Source: Nostoc sphaeroides (GTDB lineage Bacteria; Cyanobacteriota; Cyanobacteriia; Cyanobacteriales; Nostocaceae). From it: DNA of 35,774 nucleotides. The notes beneath the pieces are model-generated. The model did not search any database, had not been told where the DNA came from, and saw only the letters and a list, made by a program, of their open reading frames with translations. The stretch spans positions 1-35,774 of the forward strand of contig NZ_CP031945.1 in NCBI RefSeq assembly GCF_003443655.1. Direction: 5' to 3'. Of this stretch, positions 1 to 7,992 are shown in pieces; within the stretch, counting starts at the first letter, position 1; the number at the start of each line of letters is the position of its first letter. The position numbers and the translations under genes are program-made.

Positions 1-332
1 ATTGGCGCCCTTTTGGGCAAGATTCTCTTGGGTTTGGCAACATTTTGGTTTAGAGATGGAGTGTAATTAGCCCCTGCCCTTTCTGCCACCACTTCAGCCC
101 AAGGTTTGATCGCCTCTCTGATGTCCTTACACTCACAATTATTGAAGCATCTGTACTTCCCGGTTTCTGGGACAATAGATAAGTCATTACCGCCACAAAC
201 TGGACAAATAAACTTATTTTTAGCTTTGGACGGTTCTAGCTGATGAAGAAAATTTCGGATGTCGAAGGAGGCGAATGCCCCTGGCATAACGGAGCGGCTA
301 ACGGTCTCTTGTCCAGTTAATTGGGCTACCAT
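1..332 (-). CDS. N-terminal part of a plasmid primase-like protein (zinc-ribbon domain), cut by the window edge
   Basis: The ATG at 332-330 begins a protein that starts MVAQLTGQETV and stays open to base 1. A CPVC...C.NNCEC pattern at about residues 44-64 is a zinc ribbon of the kind found at the N-terminus of bacterial and plasmid primases, where it contacts template DNA. The TOPRIM segment that should follow lies on the same strand at the other end of the window (35774-35016). Joining the ends gives 1091 nt, one base short of a whole number of codons, so the two parts are nearly but not exactly in frame. The start is supported by an AAGGA ribosome site and by the same MVA start and leader at the two large primase genes. 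The primase role is an inference from domain content. Confidence 0.7.
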   Translation of the reverse strand, partial: MVAQLTGQETVSRSVMPGAFASFDIRNFLHQLEPSKAKNKFICPVCGGNDLSIVPETGKYRCFNNCECKDIREAIKPWAEVVAERAGANYTPSLNQNVAKPKRILPKRAP

Positions 333-792
333 TGTGAAATCCTTGTGAGGTAAGTGATGTGGTTTTACCTCCCCGGAAGATTTACCAAAGTTTTAATCAA
401 ATTTCTCTATAATCTGTTGTAGGAAGTTCTCGGAACTGCTAGGATTAGGTTATAAAGAAATTTGAATATTTAAACAAACTCTAAGGTGTCTTCTGGGACT
501 GTTAAACAACTTGCTTCAACAAGTTGAGTCTTGGGGAGGCATTCTTTTCTTATGTATATCTGGTGACATGACACTTAGAAAAGATGGACTAAGGGTATAG
601 TCTTATTACATAGTAAATTATCTCCGGCAAAAAAAATAATAAATATCTCAACTTTATAAAATAAAACAATTTATCTATTTTCCTCAAGCTAACACACAGC
701 AAAGATAAAACAGGTTTTCAACTAATATTAAAAACCAGATAAATACCCCACTATATTAATACTAGTAGTGTGACTAAAAATAATTCAATTTA
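333..792 (-). promoter_or_regulatory. Conserved untranslated leader of the zinc-ribbon/TOPRIM primase gene (leader copy A)
   Basis: This stretch of about 460 bp has no gene but is clearly homologous to the leaders in front of both large primase genes. Next to the start codon is an inverted repeat GAGGTAA...TTACCTC (about 346-370). Further upstream are CAACTTG...CAAGTTG and, near 750-772, CACTA...TAGTG. Stems are conserved while loops differ between copies, which points to selection on RNA or DNA structure. CTATGTAA (reverse strand, 606-613) matches sites near the ribbon-helix-helix gene at 18948-19130. Promoter and transcription start were not located. Homology ends just before a MITE-like repeat at 811. 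Confidence 0.65.
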
Positions 793-941
793 TCTACTGG
801 AGTCTCTGATAGGACTTACGCATTGACAGAAAAGCCAAAATAGCAGGTATAATTTTCAAGGCTTATAGCTAGATTTTTCAATGATATTTTGGCGATCGCG
901 CCCAATCAAGGGTGATAGACAAAAGCCTGAAACAACGTATT

Positions 942-2135
942 CAGGACTTACGCATTGACAAATTAAACAAAAAATGCAGTCAGACGAATCAGCAAAAAAC
1001 AGGCGATCGCTAATCACTCTCGGACTGAAAAGGTGGATAATTTACGCTGTATCTATTGAGGATATGGGCAATTAGAGTAACTACCAAGCCATCGACGGCA
1101 AAGTGTGACCTTAACACTTACACTCTGTTAATACTTTCAGAATCAAAGTATCCAGGCTGCACACGTTTAGCAGACATCATGGAAGATTTGTCACATGATA
1201 GTGTCAACAGGTTTTTGCTACGTGAGCGGTACGAACCAAAAGATATATTTGATGAAGTTAAGCTGTATATCAATTTAGTAGGTGGCACATTAAGTGCAGA
1301 CGATACGGTAATTGATAAACCTCATAGTGACCCCAAATTAACAGAATTAATTGGTTATTTTTATTCGGGACGGCATCATCGTACAGTCAAGGGAATTCAG
1401 TTAATTACTTTGTATTACACGGATTTATCTGGTAAGTCCGTGCCTCTAAATTATCGCATTTATAACAAACAAGATGGTCAGACAAAAAACGATTATTTAC
1501 GAGAAATGATTACTGAAGTTTTGGTTTGGGGACTAGAGCCTCAGACTGTGACTACTGACGCTTGGTATTCCAGTAATAAAAACCTGAAGTTCTTTAAAAA
1601 CTCTTTAATTAGAGTTTTTAACCGGGATAGCCAAAAATCGCTTATGTTCAGTTGATGGTAAAAATTATACCCAAGTCAAAAATCTAGAAATTCCAGAAAA
1701 TGGGTTAATAGTGAATCTGAAAAAGTTTGGGCAAGTTAAAGTATTTCGGAGGATTTTCAAAAACGAAATCCCCAGATATTACATTATGTATGTGCCTGAA
1801 AAAGATTCACTATTTTTAATTTCTCTCACTCAGTTTAACGAGTTACATTCCATTCATTGGGGGATTGAATGAAAACAAACGAGCCATTAAACAAGTGTGT
1901 GGAATTGAACTATTCATGGTCAGAACATCTGAGGCAATTAAAACTCACTTTTTTAGTGCTATCCGTGCCTTCACACAACTAGAATTAATGCGAACCGAAG
2001 AGTTAATTGAAAACTGGTATGAAGAAAGCGAGAAATTTGTCTCTTCAGGTGGCTCGTGACTTTATTCTGGAACATCTTGAACAAAAGGTGGGCTTGAATG
2101 CACATAGTCAGATTCCTGTCAATGCGTAAGTCCTG
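942..2135 (+). mobile_element. Insertion sequence with 19-bp terminal inverted repeats and GTATT target duplication
   Basis: The left end is CAGGACTTACGCATTGACA (942-960) and its exact inverse is at 2117-2135. GTATT occurs immediately outside both ends (937-941 and 2136-2140), so the boundaries are well supported. The element is 1194 bp and carries a single frameshifted DDE transposase gene whose stop codon lies in the right inverted repeat. Family is probably within the IS4/IS701 superfamily, which a search would settle. Confidence 0.85.
1056..2129 (+). pseudogene. Frameshifted DDE transposase
   Basis: Reading across frames recovers one transposase. The first part (1056 to about 1615) contains the ADDTVIDKP motif with the first catalytic aspartate and a TTDAWYSS motif with the second. 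The middle part (to about 1870) includes YYIMYVPEKDSLFLISL and HWGIE with the likely catalytic glutamate. The last part (to 2129) ends at the IS inverted repeat. At least three frame changes are needed: in a T run near 1615, near 1868-1880, and near 2020-2035. No single reading frame could give an active enzyme. The first frame opens with TTG and has no clear ribosome site. Confidence 0.8.
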
Positions 2136-2185
2136 GTATTTACGTTGGTACACAAGATAGTTATTTTGTACAGTGCGTAAGTCCT

Positions 2186-2847
2186 GTCAGTTTGACTCAG
2201 TTTGAAAAATAACTGGGGTAATTTATGATGCCTAGATTTTTTGTTCGCCACTAATTTACGCGAACTACTTTTTTTGTCCAAAGTCCAATATATACATGGC
2301 ATCGGATGTTTTTAGTCTTTGAACTCAATTTTCTTATCCCGGTTTTCTGTTCCATTGATACTCACACCCCAATTTGTGTCAGAAGTACGGGTATATCATC
2401 AACTCGTTCGTTTGTAATTATGGGTTCAGTTGCCATAATTCCGAACACCCCAACTTAATTTTTCAATAACTGTAATATCACGTAGTTTTAGGAAATCAGG
2501 TAAAAATTTTTCAGTGTATTTACTTACTGAGTTACTTGTCCGATGTAAATCAACATATTGAGTAAAAATAATTTTTAAAAATTACAATTTTTAAAAAAAT
2601 ACGTTAAAAATTACAAAACAAACAAAATTAAATATTAAAGCTTACATTCCAATGAAAATTTTATATTAAATCAACAAAATTTAAACATCAAAGCTCTCAA
2701 CTGTTGTTGATTGGCTATCTTTTTGCATTTTTTATACAGATAAACTCTTTACATTCCTTACAACGTATGTTTAATTTGATTCAGTAGAGAGCAAAAGCAA
2801 ATGCCTAGCTAATACTAAAAATCAACACTGAGTTAAGGTCTAAAATC
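2186..2847 (+). promoter_or_regulatory. Upstream region of the gas-vesicle operon
   Basis: About 660 bp of very AT-rich DNA without a credible gene separates the IS/MITE insertion from gvpA and presumably holds the operon promoter. TTGATT at 2707-2712 with TATACA at 2733-2738 is one weak candidate (20-bp spacer). TTTACA with TAATTT further down is another. Neither is convincing. AAGG precedes the gvpA start by about 10 nt. Confidence 0.35.
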
Positions 2848-3063
2848 ATGGCAGTCGAAAAAACTAATTCTTCCTCAAGTTTGGCAGAAGTTATTGACCG
2901 TATCTTGGATAAAGGTATCGTTATAGATGCTTGGGTACGTGTTTCCCTAGTTGGTATTGAATTACTTGCAATCGAAGCTCGGATCGTCATTGCTTCTGTT
3001 GAAACCTACTTGAAATATGCAGAAGCTGTAGGCTTAACACAGTCAGCTGCTGTACCTGCTTAA
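2848..3063 (+). CDS. gvpA: Gas vesicle major structural protein GvpA (copy 1)
   Basis: A 71-residue protein beginning MAVEKTNSSSSLAEVIDRI, immediately recognisable as GvpA. This is the small hydrophobic protein that stacks into the ribs of the gas-permeable, water-excluding vesicle wall. The helix 1 - beta - beta - helix 2 core is complete, including ILDKGIVIDAWVRVSLVGIE and ELLAIEARIVIASVETYLKYA. Its length matches Anabaena GvpA. It is the first gene of the locus and is followed after 105 bp by a second copy coding for exactly the same protein. Multiple gvpA copies are common in cyanobacteria and fit the large amount of this protein needed. Confidence 0.98.
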   Translation: MAVEKTNSSSSLAEVIDRILDKGIVIDAWVRVSLVGIELLAIEARIVIASVETYLKYAEAVGLTQSAAVPA

Positions 3064-3089
3064 TTATTAAGTAGATTCTAGAATATTAA

Positions 3090-3108
3090 AATTACCTAAT
3101 AGGTAATT
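3090..3108 (+). other. Hairpin between the two gvpA copies
   Basis: AATTACCT and AGGTAATT form an 8-bp stem with a 3-nt loop in the gvpA-gvpA spacer. No U-run follows, so it is more likely an mRNA-processing or stability hairpin than a full terminator. Confidence 0.4.
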
Positions 3109-3168
3109 ATGATATTCTACTTCCGACGAGATAAATATAAACACAACAATGAGTTAGGGTCTAAAATC

Positions 3169-3384
3169 ATGGCAGTCGAAAAAACCAATTCTTCTTCAAG
3201 CTTGGCAGAAGTTATTGACCGTATCTTGGATAAAGGTATCGTTATAGATGCTTGGGTACGTGTTTCCCTAGTTGGTATTGAATTACTTGCAATCGAAGCT
3301 CGGATCGTCATTGCTTCTGTTGAAACCTACTTGAAATATGCAGAAGCTGTAGGCTTAACACAGTCAGCTGCTGTACCTGCTTAA
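3169..3384 (+). CDS. gvpA: Gas vesicle major structural protein GvpA (copy 2)
   Basis: Encodes the same 71-residue GvpA as the gene at 2848. The coding DNA differs only by a few synonymous changes near the 5' end, and about 20 bp before the start is also shared (GAGTTAGGGTCTAAAATC against GAGTTAAGGTCTAAAATC). This indicates a tandem duplication that includes the ribosome-binding region. The ATG at 3169 is chosen because that leader and the MAVEKT start are shared with copy 1; the frame is open upstream to 3109 but with no GvpA homology. It probably shares the upstream promoter. Confidence 0.97.
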   Translation: MAVEKTNSSSSLAEVIDRILDKGIVIDAWVRVSLVGIELLAIEARIVIASVETYLKYAEAVGLTQSAAVPA

Positions 3385-3638
3385 TTATTAAGTAGATACA
3401 ATCAAATTAGAATTACTAAAACCATTTCTTTGTGAAATCATCTGTGGCAGATTTCCTGGATAACTCATCTCCTTGTGTTTTTTTCTTTGCAGTTCGTTTT
3501 CATTTGTTGCACATCAGCATATCTTCATAAAGGCTTGGTAGAAGTAATTCTAATTGGTATTCTGTTCTTCGTCGATTATCTTGATACTTCTCAATCAAGA
3601 TTTTTCAAAGGATAAAATACCAAGAGCAGATATTGTTC

Positions 3639-3763
3639 AGGGCAAACGCATCTAAAGTATAAAAATCCTTTAATGGCAAGGATTTCAGCAGTTTATAACT
3701 TAGCTGATTTTTCGCCAAGTTCCTTATACAACATGGGTTTCAGAAATCCCACTCGTTTGCCCT
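3639..3763. repeat. MITE-like element with 10-bp perfect terminal inverted repeats
   Basis: AGGGCAAACG at 3639-3648 is mirrored exactly by CGTTTGCCCT at 3754-3763. The 125-bp interval holds further hairpins, such as AAATCCTT...AAGGATTT and GGGTTTCAGAAATCCC, and no gene. If the ends extend to GTTC.../...AAC, the flanks give a 5-bp ATATT duplication. It occupies most of the 467-bp gvpA-gvpC spacer and may act as a foldback in the operon mRNA. No other structure was recognised in that spacer. Confidence 0.55.
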
Positions 3764-3851
3764 AACATATTGTATGAGCTACATTATCTGGATATTAATT
3801 GTCCAGTTAATGTAGTTTATTCACGATTTTAATAATATTGCGGAGAACCTC

Positions 3852-4346
3852 ATGACGGCTTTAATAGAAAAAATCCGGCAAGAGCATCAGTCGATAGCTG
3901 AGGAAGTATCTCAACTATTTAAAGAGACTCATGAATTCTTGTCCTCTACAACAGCAGACAGACAAGAAAAAGCCAAAAAGCAAGCGCAAGAACTGCATCA
4001 GTTCCACCAAAACCTGGAGCAAACAACCCAGGAATTTCTAGCAGAAGCTGCTAAAGAAAGGTTTGCTCAAGCTAAAGCACAAGCAAAGTTTTTGCATGAG
4101 TTCTACCAAGAACTTGAGGAAACAACCCACGAGTTTCTAGCAGAAACGAAGAAAGAAAGGTTTGTTCAAGCTAAAGCACAAGCAAAGTATTTGCATGACT
4201 ACTACCAAGAACTTCAGGAAGCAACCCAGGAGTTTCTAGGAGAAACAGCAAAGGAAAGAACTGAGAAAGCTAACGCCCAAAGGCAATATCTGCATGAGTT
4301 TCGTCAGAATTTGTCTGTTAGCATTTTTGGCACACTTATTCGTTAG
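3852..4346 (+). CDS. gvpC: Gas vesicle outer-surface protein GvpC
   Basis: A 164-residue hydrophilic, helical protein. From about residue 29 it is made of 33-residue repeats starting at F29, F62, F95 and F128 with the pattern FLAE..KERF.QAKAQAK.LHEFYQELEE.T.E. That repeat is the signature of cyanobacterial GvpC, which clamps across GvpA ribs on the outside of the vesicle and raises its critical collapse pressure. There are three full repeats and a fourth ending near the C-terminus, fewer than the five described for Anabaena flos-aquae GvpC, so it should span fewer ribs. AGAACCTC before the ATG is a modest ribosome site. Confidence 0.95.
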   Translation: MTALIEKIRQEHQSIAEEVSQLFKETHEFLSSTTADRQEKAKKQAQELHQFHQNLEQTTQEFLAEAAKERFAQAKAQAKFLHEFYQELEETTHEFLAETKKERFVQAKAQAKYLHDYYQELQEATQEFLGETAKERTEKANAQRQYLHEFRQNLSVSIFGTLIR

Positions 4347-4765
4347 TCAATACTCTTACCGAGGGAGTTAATACCCTTTTTCTAAATTATAACTACAGAT
4401 AATTCTCTTAATTCTTGGTTGCTCACTCCTATCCATCTGTAGATTTATTTTAGAGAATTGGTAATCTGTTGGCGAACTAGATTAAATAGTAAAACCCCCT
4501 AATCTTACAGTTAAATAACTGGTCAGAAAAGGGGGCAAATTCAACAATGAGTTTAAGTGTAAAAGTTTAGATATTCTATTCTATCTATTAATTTAGTGTT
4601 ACTAAGTTATCAAGTCTTAAAGTTTTTTGTTTAACTTGGTTTTTGGAATTAGCAACTATTAACTTTTGGCTTGTTAATCTATGTAACTAGAATAGCATAT
4701 CAAGTTACAAATTGCAACATTCTGAGTTTTTTGTCTCGAAAAGCTATTTTTCATTATCGTAATCT
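4347..4765 (+). other. gvpC-gvpN intergenic region
   Basis: A 419-bp AT-rich spacer without a gene. The only clear structure is a nested hairpin at 4495-4535. A separate promoter for gvpN onward is plausible given the gap but was not identified. Confidence 0.5.
4495..4535 (+). terminator. Nested hairpin, possible partial terminator between gvpC and gvpN
   Basis: CCCCCT (4495-4500) pairs with AGGGGG (4530-4535). Inside is a second stem CAGTTA/TAACTG (4508-4521). There is no U-run, so a read-through or processing element that lowers expression of the assembly genes relative to gvpA/gvpC is as likely as termination. Confidence 0.4.
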
Positions 4766-6055
4766 ATGACTATCACTGCAAATAACAATAAAAGAGCTGT
4801 TCTTCGTGTCCGTCCTGGGCAATTTGTCGTTACCCCTGCAATTGAGCAGGTAGCAATTCGGGCGTTGCGTTATCTCGCATCGGGCTTTGCTATTCACTTA
4901 CGCGGGCCAGCGGGTACAGGGAAAACAACCTTAGCCATGCACTTGGCTAACTGTCTAGATAGACCAATCATGCTGATTTTCGGAGATGATGAATTTAAAA
5001 GCTCTGATTTGATTGGTAGTGAATCCGGTTACACCCATAAAAAGTTACTGGATAATTACATTCACAGCGTTCTGAAAGTCGAAGACGAATTTAAACAAAA
5101 TTGGGTTGATTCTAGACTAACTCTAGCTTGTCGAGAAGGCTTAACCTTGGTCTATGACGAATTTAACCGTTCACGACCAGAAGTGAATAACGTCTTGCTC
5201 TCTGCTTTAGAAGAAAAAATTCTGACTCTTCCTCCTAGTAGTAATCAGCCAGAATACCTGCACGTTCATTCCCAATTCCGGGCTATTTTCACCTCCAACC
5301 CAGAAGAGTACTGCGGAGTCCATTCGACTCAAGATGCTTTAATGGATAGGTTGGTTACTATTAATATGCCAGAACCAGATGAGCTAACTCAAACCGAGAT
5401 ATTAGCTAATAAAACAGGCATCAATAGACTAGATGCTCACTTAATTGTGCAGTTGGTTAAAGCATTTCGCTTACGTACAGGTGGAGAGAAGACATCAGGA
5501 TTGCGGTCTTGCTTGATGATTGCTAAGGTATGTGCGGAACACAATATTTTGGTATCACCAGAAAATTCTGATTTTCGGGAAATTTGTGCAGATGTGCTGT
5601 TCAACCGCACTAAGTGGTCTGCTAGCGAAGCTACAACGATTTTCCTAGAATTACTGAACCATATACGCGTACTGCCAGTAGAGGAATCGCAAGATAGTAT
5701 CACACCAGAGAATACAGATGCGATGCTTACGGCTTTCCCGGAGCGTCTCGTTGACGTAGCCTCTCCTAAAGAAGAGAGCGAAGCGGGAGCAGAAGGCGGG
5801 TTTCCAACCATCATCGATTCTAATTTTAGCGATCTTCATCCAGAAGACCCACAACAGCCAGTTGTAGATAAACCTGTTCCCTTCGAGAAGGAAATTTATC
5901 AGTACCTACAACAGCGCAAAAGTGCAGCATTAGCTGTGATTCAAAAAGAATTCAACCTCAACCGGATCTCAACGACTAATGCTCTCAATGCTTTAGAGCA
6001 AAAAGGCTTAGTGAGTAAGAACGACCGTTTATATACCATTGAAGAGCCGAATTAA
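4766..6055 (+). CDS. gvpN: Gas vesicle assembly AAA+ ATPase GvpN with a winged-helix-like C-terminus
   Basis: GvpN is the MoxR-type AAA+ ATPase needed for enlargement of gas vesicles. Visible motifs are Walker A GPAGTGKTT (47-55), Walker B LTLVYDEF (126-133), sensor 1 TSNP (176-179) and an MDR arginine-finger region (193-196). The AAA core ends near residue 310. A low-complexity acidic linker (about 310-370) follows, then about 55 residues resembling a winged helix (FEKEIYQYLQQRKSAALAV ... ALNALEQKGLVSKNDRLY). At 429 residues it is longer than I expect for cyanobacterial GvpN, through the linker and this extra domain. The linker DNA carries a palindromic repeat (5731-5800). The gvpJ start follows after two bases, which suggests translational coupling. 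Confidence 0.95.
   Translation: MTITANNNKRAVLRVRPGQFVVTPAIEQVAIRALRYLASGFAIHLRGPAGTGKTTLAMHLANCLDRPIMLIFGDDEFKSSDLIGSESGYTHKKLLDNYIHSVLKVEDEFKQNWVDSRLTLACREGLTLVYDEFNRSRPEVNNVLLSALEEKILTLPPSSNQPEYLHVHSQFRAIFTSNPEEYCGVHSTQDALMDRLVTINMPEPDELTQTEILANKTGINRLDAHLIVQLVKAFRLRTGGEKTSGLRSCLMIAKVCAEHNILVSPENSDFREICADVLFNRTKWSASEATTIFLELLNHIRVLPVEESQDSITPENTDAMLTAFPERLVDVASPKEESEAGAEGGFPTIIDSNFSDLHPEDPQQPVVDKPVPFEKEIYQYLQQRKSAALAVIQKEFNLNRISTTNALNALEQKGLVSKNDRLYTIEEPN
5731..5800. repeat. Palindromic repeat inside the gvpN linker
   Basis: TCCCG (5736-5740) and CGGGA (5784-5788) enclose further inverted pieces such as CTCT...AGAG. Base composition is much more GC-rich than the surrounding gvpN sequence. 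It resembles short palindromic repeats dispersed in Nostoc genomes and encodes only the disordered ERLVDVASPKEESEAGAEGG segment. Confidence 0.4.
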
Positions 6056-6057
6056 TC

Positions 6058-6507
6058 GTGACTACTACCCCACTACACCCAACACGTCCTCAAGTTAACT
6101 CAAATCGAGTAGTTCCTACATCTACGCAAGGCTCCACCTTAGCAGATATTCTCGAAAGAGTTTTAGATAAAGGAATTGTAATTGCTGGTGACATTTCTAT
6201 ATCTATTGCCTCAACTGAACTGATACATATTCGGATTCGTCTGTTAATTTCTTCAGTTGATAAAGCTCGTGAAATGGGTATAAATTGGTGGGAAAATGAC
6301 CCATATCTCAGCAGCAAAGCTCAACGTTTAGTTGAAGAAAACCAACAACTTCAACAACGGCTAGAAAGTTTAGAATCCCAGCTGCGTTTACTCACATCTG
6401 CAAGTGTGAAACATGAAGCTACAGTAGTAGCGAATAATCAAGACGATTTCCAGCCGATGTACGAAGTAAATGGTCAATTGGAAAAGGATTCCCAGGTTGA
6501 GGCTTAA
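6058..6507 (+). CDS. gvpJ: Gas vesicle protein GvpJ
   Basis: A 149-residue member of the GvpA/GvpJ family. Residues 27-75 (TLADILERVLDKGIVIAGDI ... RIRLLISSVDKAREMG) have the GvpA fold. They are preceded by a polar N-terminus and followed by a coiled-coil-like tail (VEENQQLQQRLESLESQLR). GvpJ is a minor wall-related protein essential for nucleation or tip formation. The start is GTG, two bases after the gvpN stop; no in-frame ATG lies nearby, and upstream GAAGAG can serve as ribosome site. The C-terminal 40 residues are polar and unassigned. Confidence 0.93.
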   Translation: MTTTPLHPTRPQVNSNRVVPTSTQGSTLADILERVLDKGIVIAGDISISIASTELIHIRIRLLISSVDKAREMGINWWENDPYLSSKAQRLVEENQQLQQRLESLESQLRLLTSASVKHEATVVANNQDDFQPMYEVNGQLEKDSQVEA

Positions 6508-6596
6508 TCCATTTCTGCAAATGTCAAAGCAATCCATATTGAATTTATACCAAGATTAAATCGAATTCAAGAAATTTAGAAAAGGTAGATAGCATC

Positions 6597-7070
6597 ATGG
6601 CAATGGTTTGTACTCCCTCTGAAAAGTCTCCTGATTTGCTACCTACCACTTCTAAAGCTAACAGCAAAGCAGGTTTAGCTCCTTTACTTTTGACCGTAGT
6701 GGAACTAGTCCGTCAGCTGATGGAAGCACAAGTAATTCGGCGCATGGAACAAAACTCTCTCAGCGAATCTGATTTAGAACGAGCAGGCGAAAGTTTGCAA
6801 AAGCTAGAAGAACAAGTTTTAAACTTGTGTGAGATTTTTGAGATTGAACCAGCAGACTTGAATATAAATTTAGGAGATGTTGGTACTCTTTTGCCATCAC
6901 CCGGATCTTATTATCCAGGTGAGATTGGGAATCAACCTTCTATACTAGAACTACTAGACCGTCTATTAAACACCGGAATTGTTGTGGACGGTGAAGTAGA
7001 TTTAGGTATAGCTCAACTCAATCTCATTCATGCTAAGTTGCGGTTAGTTTTAACATCGAGACCGTTGTAA
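6597..7070 (+). CDS. gvpK: Gas vesicle protein GvpK
   Basis: A 157-residue GvpK-family protein. The characteristic stretch runs from GLAPLLLTVVELVRQLMEAQ (about 26-45) through RRMEQNSLSESDLERAGESL to LEEQVLNLCEIFEIEPADLN (about 71-90), the usual GvpK core. The C-terminal half ends SILELLDRLLNTGIVVDGEV...GIAQLNLIHAKLRLVL, which resembles the GvpA/J helix-beta core, so this looks like a GvpK core joined to a GvpA-like module. GvpK is required for vesicle formation. AAAGGTAG upstream of the ATG is a reasonable ribosome site. It lies 90 bp after gvpJ in the same orientation. Confidence 0.93.
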   Translation: MAMVCTPSEKSPDLLPTTSKANSKAGLAPLLLTVVELVRQLMEAQVIRRMEQNSLSESDLERAGESLQKLEEQVLNLCEIFEIEPADLNINLGDVGTLLPSPGSYYPGEIGNQPSILELLDRLLNTGIVVDGEVDLGIAQLNLIHAKLRLVLTSRPL

Positions 7071-7243
7071 TTACAAATAAGACTTACACAACTGGCACAC
7101 TAGAACAAGAATAGAGGTGGTCAATAGTCCACAATCAAAAATTAAATTAACTTGGACTCTTAACTCTTGATATCCTCATCAATAAATCTTTAATACTTGC
7201 GTAAATTCTGATAATTTCTTTAGTTGGAGTATTCTTTAGCATT

Positions 7244-7981
7244 ATGACATTTGGTCTTTATCTCTACGGTATTTTTCCTGAGCCAATTCCAGAAACAGTT
7301 GCTCTTAAAGGATTAGATTCTCAACCTGTCTATAGTCAAGTAATTGATGGATTTACTTTTTTATATTCAGAGGCACAACATGAAAAATATTTAGCTTCCC
7401 GACGAAATTTAATCAACCATGAAAAGGTTCTAGAACAAGCTATGCAAGCTGGATTTAGAACCTTACTGCCTTTACGTTTTGGATTAGTTGTGAAAGATTG
7501 GGAAACAGTAGTTACGCAACTGCTTCAACCGTATAAAGAGCAGTTACGAGAGCTATTCCAAAAATTAGCTGGGCGCCGAGAGGTCAGCGTTAAGATTTTT
7601 TGGGACAGCAAATCTGAATTACAAGCGTTGATGGAGTCTCATCAAGACTTGAAACAGAAGCGAGACCAAATGGAAGGAAAGGCATTAAGTATGGAGGAGG
7701 TAATTCACATTGGACAATTAATTGAAAATAATTTAGCAAGTCGCAAGGAATCGATAATTCAAGCCTTTTTTGATGAGTTAAAACCATTGGCAGATGAGAT
7801 TATCGAAAATGACCCAATGACAGAAGACATGATTTATAACGTTGCCTTTTTGATTCCTTGGGAACAAGAACCTGTATTTAGCGAACAAGTCGAAGCGATT
7901 GATCAAAAATTTGGTGAACGTTTACGCATTCGCTATAACAACTTTACTGCACCTTATACTTTTGCTCAAATTGCTTCATAG
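7244..7981 (+). CDS. gvpF: Gas vesicle protein GvpF (GvpL/GvpF family)
   Basis: A 245-residue protein typical of cyanobacterial GvpF. It starts MTFGLYLYGIF, has the family motif LPLRFG (about residues 77-82), a helical middle with a long charged segment, and a C-terminal ferredoxin-like part ending RLRIRYNNFTAPYTFAQIA. GvpF lines the gas-facing side and is thought to act in early assembly. TTGGAG is about 13 nt before the ATG. A 173-bp gap from gvpK holds no gene. gvpG begins 11 bp after the stop, so the two are cotranscribed. Confidence 0.95.
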   Translation: MTFGLYLYGIFPEPIPETVALKGLDSQPVYSQVIDGFTFLYSEAQHEKYLASRRNLINHEKVLEQAMQAGFRTLLPLRFGLVVKDWETVVTQLLQPYKEQLRELFQKLAGRREVSVKIFWDSKSELQALMESHQDLKQKRDQMEGKALSMEEVIHIGQLIENNLASRKESIIQAFFDELKPLADEIIENDPMTEDMIYNVAFLIPWEQEPVFSEQVEAIDQKFGERLRIRYNNFTAPYTFAQIAS

Positions 7982-7992
7982 GAGTCAAGATT

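Larger units (their letters stand above)
811..2185. repeat. MITE-like repeat split by an IS
   Basis: AGGACTTACGCATTGACA at 811-828 and a related inverted copy ending in GTAAGTCCT at 2185 are an outer pair of terminal repeats. Inside them sits a complete IS (942-2135) flanked by GTATT duplications. Removing the IS and one GTATT leaves about 176 bp with short terminal inverted repeats and no coding capacity, as expected of a MITE mobilised by the same transposase family. No clear target duplication is seen around the outer element. Confidence 0.55.

Noticed and set aside
2707..2738. TTGATT/TATACA as the gvpA promoter
   Set aside because: The spacer is 20 bp and alternatives are as good, so it was not called as a defined promoter.
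5437..5854. Minus-strand open frames of 125 and 67 codons
   Set aside because: They lie opposite gvpN and have no family features or ribosome sites.
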